Assembly: GCA_964470965.1 (NCBI GenBank)
Contig: CAYYIS010000046.1
Coordinates: 1 to 39,668, forward strand
Reading direction: 5' to 3'
Length of the DNA stretch: 39,668 nucleotides
Source of the DNA: CAYYIS01 sp964470965
GTDB lineage: Bacteria > JAAXHH01 > JABIQT01
Shown here: positions 35,698 through 39,668 of the stretch, in pieces
Layout of the letters: each line of letters starts with the position of its first letter
Numbering within the stretch: the first letter of the stretch is position 1
Made by a program: the position numbers and the translations under genes
Notes under the pieces: model-generated
Told to the model about the DNA's origin: nothing
Databases searched by the model: none
Seen by the model: the letters and a program-made list of their open reading frames with translations, nothing else

Positions 35698-36786
35698 ATG
35701 ACCGCCGTGTCAAACAATAGAACGGAAACCCAACAGATACCTCTGCTTACCGAACGCCAGATCGCACGATTCAAGCGGGATGGATTGCTCGTACTTCCCG
35801 GCGTGCTCGACCCTGACCTTTGCAGGCAGACCCGGGACCAGATGTGGGAAGTGATCAGGGAACACAGGCCGGCCATGAAGCGCAACGATCCTTCTACGTG
35901 GCTACCATTCACGAAGGAAGAAGCCGGGCGTTTTCCAAGATCGCAGGACGGAGGAGATCCGTATTTCTTCGGTTCGGGTCACCGGCTTTACATCCGAAAC
36001 GGGGCCGAGGAATTACTACTGAACACCACCGTGCGCCCTGTTTGGAAGGTTGCCGAACAGCTGCTCGGGACAGGAGAGGTCGTGTGGCCAGCTGGCTTGG
36101 ACGAATCCGATACCACGGTCGGGCCCTGCCTCTTGACGGAAGGCACGAGAAACGGCATGAAGCCCCATCTGGAATCTGAGATCGACAGGTGGGTGGGCCC
36201 TCCCACGGGCAGACCCGAGCAGCTGCGGCTGCCGAAAACTGGTCCGGTATGGTCCACCGCACAGGGGGCCCGGGGTCTCTACTGCACCCTGCCCCACAGC
36301 CCACCGCCGACCGGCAACTTTCAGAGTGCCCACTCCGAGGCCATGTACGACACCTATTGGCGTCTCCAGATCGCGGCCTATACCGATGACCTGCCTCCGG
36401 ATGGAGGCGGGCTGACGCTGTGGCCCGGAAGCCACCGGCGGATATGGGATCACTGGACAAAAGTTCACCGGGACAACCCACCTCCCGATGTGCCCGAAGG
36501 CACCGTGAAATGGGACGGTTATAAGGCGCCGCCCCTCGCGGAGATCAAATCAGACACGGAACCCGTGGAGACCCACGGGCCGGCCGGCTCCGTGGTGCTG
36601 TGGCATGCGAATCTGCTTCATACGGCCGGACAGAACACCCGGAACGATGTGATACGTCAGGCGGCCATATACGCGTTCGCCAAAACACCGGAGTCTGTGC
36701 CTGACGCGGTGGTAAAACGTGATCCGGAGGGAGATCTCTGGCGGGACTGGTCCACAGAGGTTAAAACGGTCGAAACTGCGATGTAA
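35698..36786 (+). CDS. Phytanoyl-CoA dioxygenase family protein with H-x-E motif
   Basis: A 362-residue, unusually long PhyH-family oxygenase. ATG 35698 is chosen over TTG 35692, given AGGAG at 35686-35690. The iron ligands are H212-S-E214 (SAHSEAM; glutamate in place of the usual aspartate), distal H308 (LLHTAGQNTR) and R320 (VIRQAAIYAF). A long insert of about 100 residues between the N-terminal part and the core (90-205) contains the region beginning PTGRPEQLRL. The GSH stretch GLTLWPGSHRR lies near 238-248. An H-x-E triad is acceptable in this superfamily. It is followed after 39 bases by an aldo/keto reductase gene, so the two may be co-transcribed. Substrate unknown. Confidence 0.9.
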   Translation: MTAVSNNRTETQQIPLLTERQIARFKRDGLLVLPGVLDPDLCRQTRDQMWEVIREHRPAMKRNDPSTWLPFTKEEAGRFPRSQDGGDPYFFGSGHRLYIRNGAEELLLNTTVRPVWKVAEQLLGTGEVVWPAGLDESDTTVGPCLLTEGTRNGMKPHLESEIDRWVGPPTGRPEQLRLPKTGPVWSTAQGARGLYCTLPHSPPPTGNFQSAHSEAMYDTYWRLQIAAYTDDLPPDGGGLTLWPGSHRRIWDHWTKVHRDNPPPDVPEGTVKWDGYKAPPLAEIKSDTEPVETHGPAGSVVLWHANLLHTAGQNTRNDVIRQAAIYAFAKTPESVPDAVVKRDPEGDLWRDWSTEVKTVETAM

Positions 36787-36825
36787 CACGATTTGAATGT
36801 TTGATTATAAACGCAAAGGATTACG

Positions 36826-37596
36826 ATGACATCGGTGAAACTCGCATCAGGATTGTCCATGCCGCTTTTGGGACTGGGTACCTGGGAGTTACGGGGCGAC
36901 AAGTGTGCCGAGGTGGTGGAACGGGCATTGGGTCTGGGATACAGGCATATCGATACAGCCTACATGTACCGGAACCAAGAGGCGGTCGGGCTGGGAATCA
37001 TGCAGAGCGGTGTTCCTAGAGAAGAATTGTTCGTCACCACGAAGATATGGCATGACGCCCTCCGGCATGAACAGGTACTGACTCAGTTTCAGAGTTGCCT
37101 GGATCAGTTGGAGCTCGATTATGTCGACCTGCTGCTTATCCACTGGCCCAGCGAAGCGGTGCCGTTCAAGGAGACGCTCGCGGCGTTCGACGCGATCCAT
37201 ACGTCCGGGAGAACCCGCCACATCGGTGTGAGCAATTTTTCCAGTAAACAGGTGGACGAAGCGATCGCGCTGGCTGGTGCCCCGATCTGCACGAACCAGG
37301 TTGAATTTCATCCGGGAAGATTCGAGGAATCCCTGTGGCGCCACAACACGGAGAAAGGTGTTATAGTCACCGCCCATCGTCCCCTGGCAGTGGGGGCTGT
37401 TACCCAGGACGCCACACTGGCTGATATAGGGTTAACACACAAAAAATCCGCCGTGCAGGTCGCCTTAAGATGGCTTGTGCAACGGCGGATTGTTGCTATC
37501 CCTAAAGCCAGCACCGAGGCCCACCTGCGAGACAACATGGATATCTTCTCGTGGACGCTGACCGATGAGGAGATGCAGCAGATCGACGGATTGTAA
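36826..37596 (+). CDS. Aldo/keto reductase (2,5-diketo-D-gluconate reductase-like)
   Basis: A 256-residue NADPH-dependent reductase of the AKR5 type. Catalytic tetrad: D43 and Y48 (HIDTAYMYRNQE), K73 (TTKIWH) and H106 (LLIHWPSE). The NADP-binding end carries IPKASTEAHLRDN. It has the length of 2,5-diketo-D-gluconate reductases and glyoxal or methylglyoxal reductases (DkgA/YafB type). AAAGGA at 36815-36820 sits 5 bases before ATG. It reads on from the PhyH gene upstream with a gap of 39 bases, so it could reduce the product of that enzyme. It converges with the bacilliredoxin gene, with 12 bases between the two coding ends. Confidence 0.93.
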   Translation: MTSVKLASGLSMPLLGLGTWELRGDKCAEVVERALGLGYRHIDTAYMYRNQEAVGLGIMQSGVPREELFVTTKIWHDALRHEQVLTQFQSCLDQLELDYVDLLLIHWPSEAVPFKETLAAFDAIHTSGRTRHIGVSNFSSKQVDEAIALAGAPICTNQVEFHPGRFEESLWRHNTEKGVIVTAHRPLAVGAVTQDATLADIGLTHKKSAVQVALRWLVQRRIVAIPKASTEAHLRDNMDIFSWTLTDEEMQQIDGL

Positions 37597-37608
37597 AGTC
37601 CGGTAGAC

Positions 37609-38145
37609 CTACCCCCGGAATGCGGGTATCTTGGATCCGCATGATATGGCGTGTGACAGTTCTTGAAAATCTTCAGGGCTTATGGAAGGACCATCCGCGC
37701 CGCAATTTTCATCAAAAGCCGGCACCAGCCTCCCCGCGATGTCCTCGGGCATCCTGCCCTCGATGTCATGCCGGTGCAGGGTGAAAAGAACTTCCTTGTT
37801 TTTTAACAGAGCGACAAAGGGAGATGACGGGGGTAACTCACTGAGATATTCCCGCCGCAAGTGGTCTACCGCCGCTTTATCCTGACCGGCAAAGACGGTT
37901 GTCAGGCGATCCGGAATGATCCCATTCTGCAGTGCCAACGTTACACCCGGTCTTGCGCTGCCGGCGGCACACCCGCACACGGAATTGATCATAACCAACA
38001 CCGTTTCGTCATTTTCGTTGCCCAACGCCGCTTCAACATCGTCCGGGGTGATCATCTCCTGAAACCCGGCAGAGGTTAATGCATCACGCATCGGCTGTAC
38101 GGCCGCCGGATCGTAGGTAGGCTGCTGCCACATTGGGATTCCCAT
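37609..38145 (-). CDS. BrxA/BrxB family bacilliredoxin-like protein
   Basis: A 178-residue protein from ATG 38145, with AGGAGA at 38151-38156 on the minus strand; the longer frame to 38256 has no support. It carries the family's active site C57-G-C59 in NSVCGCAAGSARP, the core region around ALQNGIIPDRL, and the FVALLKNKEVLFTLHRHDIEGR helix-strand stretch. Bacilliredoxins (DUF1094) reduce mixed disulfides of low-molecular-weight thiols on proteins; BrxA and BrxB act in bacillithiol systems. A cytoplasmic de-thiolation or redox-buffer role is expected. A C-terminal extension of about 30 residues (DENCGADGPSIS and the tail) goes beyond the usual 140 to 150 residues and holds further cysteines. 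Confidence 0.93.
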   Translation of the reverse strand: MGIPMWQQPTYDPAAVQPMRDALTSAGFQEMITPDDVEAALGNENDETVLVMINSVCGCAAGSARPGVTLALQNGIIPDRLTTVFAGQDKAAVDHLRREYLSELPPSSPFVALLKNKEVLFTLHRHDIEGRMPEDIAGRLVPAFDENCGADGPSISPEDFQELSHAISCGSKIPAFRG

Positions 38146-38461
38146 GAATATCTCCTGTCGGTTATGGTTAGTGCTGCCACCAATTGTTGTACACTGTACT
38201 ATCTGCAAGTCGAACGCATCATCAACTAAAAATACAAAGCCTGACGAAAATATCAAGTATTAATCCACTCCACAAAATTTCGATCGGTTCCCGAAGTGAA
38301 ACGCACGAGGTTTGATTTGAGTGAATCCGCGTTTAGACGGTTTTTCTGTCCCCTAAAGATCAGGAAATGCCTTTCTACACTTGACATCAACACCCGGCAC
38401 CACTATGATCTGCTTGGAAAACAGATATCGAAACCGAAGCATATTCTCCGGAGTAACTGCG
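38146..38461. other. Divergent intergenic region, about 315 bases
   Basis: Should contain promoters for the bacilliredoxin (minus) and the second PhyH cassette (plus). No convincing -35/-10 pair was seen. A plus frame at 38296-38481 is not supported. GGAG at 38450-38453 is the ribosome binding site of the small protein. Confidence 0.35.
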
Positions 38462-38860
38462 ATGTCAGACAGGACACCTGAATCCGAAGCCGAAACCGTC
38501 GAAACATGGGTGACTGAAGCACGCCGGAAAGTTGAAGAAGGAACTTTTGGCCCACCAGATCTCGACCGGATGGTATCCCTTTACAACAGAACGCGCCAAC
38601 GCCTGCTGTACCTGCATGCCGGCAGTCCGAGTATCTACTCCAACGTGGTAGCGGCTGCCTTGCATGAGCCGGTCGCCGGTTCAATTACCGAAATTGACCC
38701 CATGGCCCCCGATTTGCCCTACGAAACCGTTCATGCCGCCATAGTCGACGGGTGGCGGGTGATTCACTTTCCAAGCCAGCAAGCGTTTTTCGATGATCGG
38801 GAGATAGACGTGATAGGCTACGAATTTATCCTCGAGAAACTGGAGAACTACCATGACTGA
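38462..38860 (+). CDS. Conserved small protein of a PhyH cassette (second copy)
   Basis: A 132-residue cytoplasmic protein from ATG 38462, with GGAG at 38450-38453; a longer in-frame start at 38381 lacks a ribosome binding site. The N-terminal part is helical and charged (ETWVTEARRKVEEG). The C-terminal half carries the conserved stretch PYETVHAAIVDGWRVIHFP, then DDREIDVIGYEFILEKLE, of which the homolog at 32396 keeps GWRVI and a similar tail. No enzyme motif is recognised. Its last 8 bases overlap the start of the PhyH gene at 38853, so translation is coupled. The repeated pairing suggests it is a partner or regulator of that dioxygenase, but its role is unknown. Confidence 0.72.
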   Translation: MSDRTPESEAETVETWVTEARRKVEEGTFGPPDLDRMVSLYNRTRQRLLYLHAGSPSIYSNVVAAALHEPVAGSITEIDPMAPDLPYETVHAAIVDGWRVIHFPSQQAFFDDREIDVIGYEFILEKLENYHD

Positions 38861-39653
38861 ATTGAGCGCACGTTCCCCGGACCTCTTGTCGGACGACCAG
38901 GTTCTGAAATTCATCGCGCACGGATATCACCTGGTGGAACCGGAATTCCCCGCAAAATTTAATGAGTCCGTCTGCGAACAGCTCGGCCGGGCCGGAGGCA
39001 ACACGGGCAACGGCATCCTGGACGCCGTACCGATGCTGGAAGAGGTATTCGATCACCCGCAGGTCCGAGGCGCGCTGATCAGCCTGCTGGGAGAAGATTA
39101 TGTAATGAACGGCCACCGGCACCTGCATTCCAACGAACCGGGATCCCGCAGCCAGGGCTGGCACCAGGACGGGACCAATGTGCGTCACCATCAGATCTGG
39201 TGTGTACTGGCCATGTACTACCCGCATGATGTGCCGGCGGAACAGGGGCCCACAGTCGTCATGCCGGGCACCCATTTCCGAAACGCGCCCTCCGACCGAC
39301 TCCAGACGTACGCCAACATAAAAGGCCAGGTCCCTCTGACCGTGAACGCCGGCACCGTAGTCATCGCCCACTATGACCTCTGGCATGCTGCCACGCTTAA
39401 CCGCTCCGATCGGCAACGGTATATGTTGAAATTCCTGTTCGATCGGCAGTCGGAACCCGGCGCACCGACCTGGAACCATGCCCCGGATACGGTCGATGAA
39501 GTGGCTCAGCGCCGTATCCGGGAACACGTCAGTCCCCAGGGATATTCCTCAGACTATTACAAAGAGTGGGAACTGAGGACGGAAATGTGGCATTGGTTGC
39601 AGGGACAGCATGCGGCGGTCCCGCCGGGAGCGTTTAAGGACATGCTGTCGTAG
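38853..39653 (+). CDS. Phytanoyl-CoA dioxygenase family protein (cassette copy 2)
   Basis: A 266-residue PhyH-family oxygenase, complete to within 15 bases of the window end. Ligands: H104-Q-D106 (GWHQDGTN), MPGTHFRN near 137-143, distal H178 (DLWHAATLNRS) and R189 (RQRYMLKF). Its first codons overlap the end of the small protein gene by 8 bases, so it depends on coupled translation; GGAG lies near 38842. It is a close relative of the PhyH at 32696, in the same position behind the same kind of small protein. It has no signal peptide. The C-terminal end ELRTEMWHWLQGQ resembles VELWRYV in that relative. Confidence 0.92.
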   Translation: MTELSARSPDLLSDDQVLKFIAHGYHLVEPEFPAKFNESVCEQLGRAGGNTGNGILDAVPMLEEVFDHPQVRGALISLLGEDYVMNGHRHLHSNEPGSRSQGWHQDGTNVRHHQIWCVLAMYYPHDVPAEQGPTVVMPGTHFRNAPSDRLQTYANIKGQVPLTVNAGTVVIAHYDLWHAATLNRSDRQRYMLKFLFDRQSEPGAPTWNHAPDTVDEVAQRRIREHVSPQGYSSDYYKEWELRTEMWHWLQGQHAAVPPGAFKDMLS

Positions 39654-39668
39654 GGTGTGGCCCTACTG

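Noticed and set aside
1..39668. tRNA, rRNA, CRISPR arrays, insertion sequences or prophage
   Set aside because: No cloverleaf, rRNA core motif, regular spacer-repeat array, transposase or phage gene was recognised on either strand.

Overview
The window looks like chromosome from an uncultured, free-living or host-associated bacterium of the Poribacteria/Latescibacterota type. That placement is an inference from gene content: eight phytanoyl-CoA dioxygenase (PhyH) family genes, a formylglycine-type sulfatase, two Asp-box sialidases, a DUF6785-type membrane protein, a DUF5916 outer-membrane protein and Gfo/Idh and aldo/keto reductases. No rRNA, tRNA, phage, IS or CRISPR locus was recognised. 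Only about two thirds of the window is intact coding sequence. Many gaps of 300 to 1100 bases hold decayed gene fragments.

Layout. 1-3.4 kb: three PhyH genes (one on the minus strand, two on plus), a small secreted peptide gene, and one PhyH whose iron-binding motif lacks the usual acid. 4.1-5.0 kb: an exported prephenate-dehydratase-like protein with an ACT domain and altered catalytic positions. 6.1-11.3 kb: a lipoprotein oligopeptide-type binding protein and a sulfatase on plus, facing a large DUF6785-like membrane protein on minus. 11.5-13.3 kb: AT-rich orphans (a methyltransferase-like and a P-loop protein). 14.2-22.1 kb: a sugar-related block flanked by two paralogous sialidases, with an aldo/keto reductase, a nucleoside phosphorylase, a small membrane protein, a Gfo/Idh oxidoreductase and a GH43-like pseudogene. 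22.1-23.7 kb: an interrupted ORF and a DUF523-DUF1722 gene split by one stop codon. 24.4-27.2 kb: a PhyH, a small zinc-ribbon membrane protein and a cupin gene bracketed by two good terminators. 27.7-32.1 kb: a large CBM9-like/DUF5916 outer-membrane protein and a zinc alcohol dehydrogenase. 32.4-39.7 kb: mostly plus-strand genes comprising two copies of a small-protein plus PhyH cassette, two further PhyH genes, an amidohydrolase, an aldo/keto reductase and a bacilliredoxin.

Taken together the genes suggest scavenging and oxidative processing of complex, probably sulfated or sialylated, organic matter. Polymer attack would be by sulfatase, sialidase and the GH43-like enzyme before it decayed. 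Uptake would be through the binding protein and membrane proteins, followed by oxidation of small molecules by PhyH, Gfo/Idh, alcohol dehydrogenase and aldo/keto reductases. The substrates of the PhyH enzymes cannot be read from the sequence.

The most notable signals are: the repeated cassette of an uncharacterised small protein and a PhyH dioxygenase, translationally coupled in one copy; the PhyH with an H-x-G motif like that of iron-dependent halogenases; the secreted prephenate-dehydratase-like protein; a dispersed 63-base repeat in three intergenic regions; and several otherwise open genes interrupted by single stop codons.
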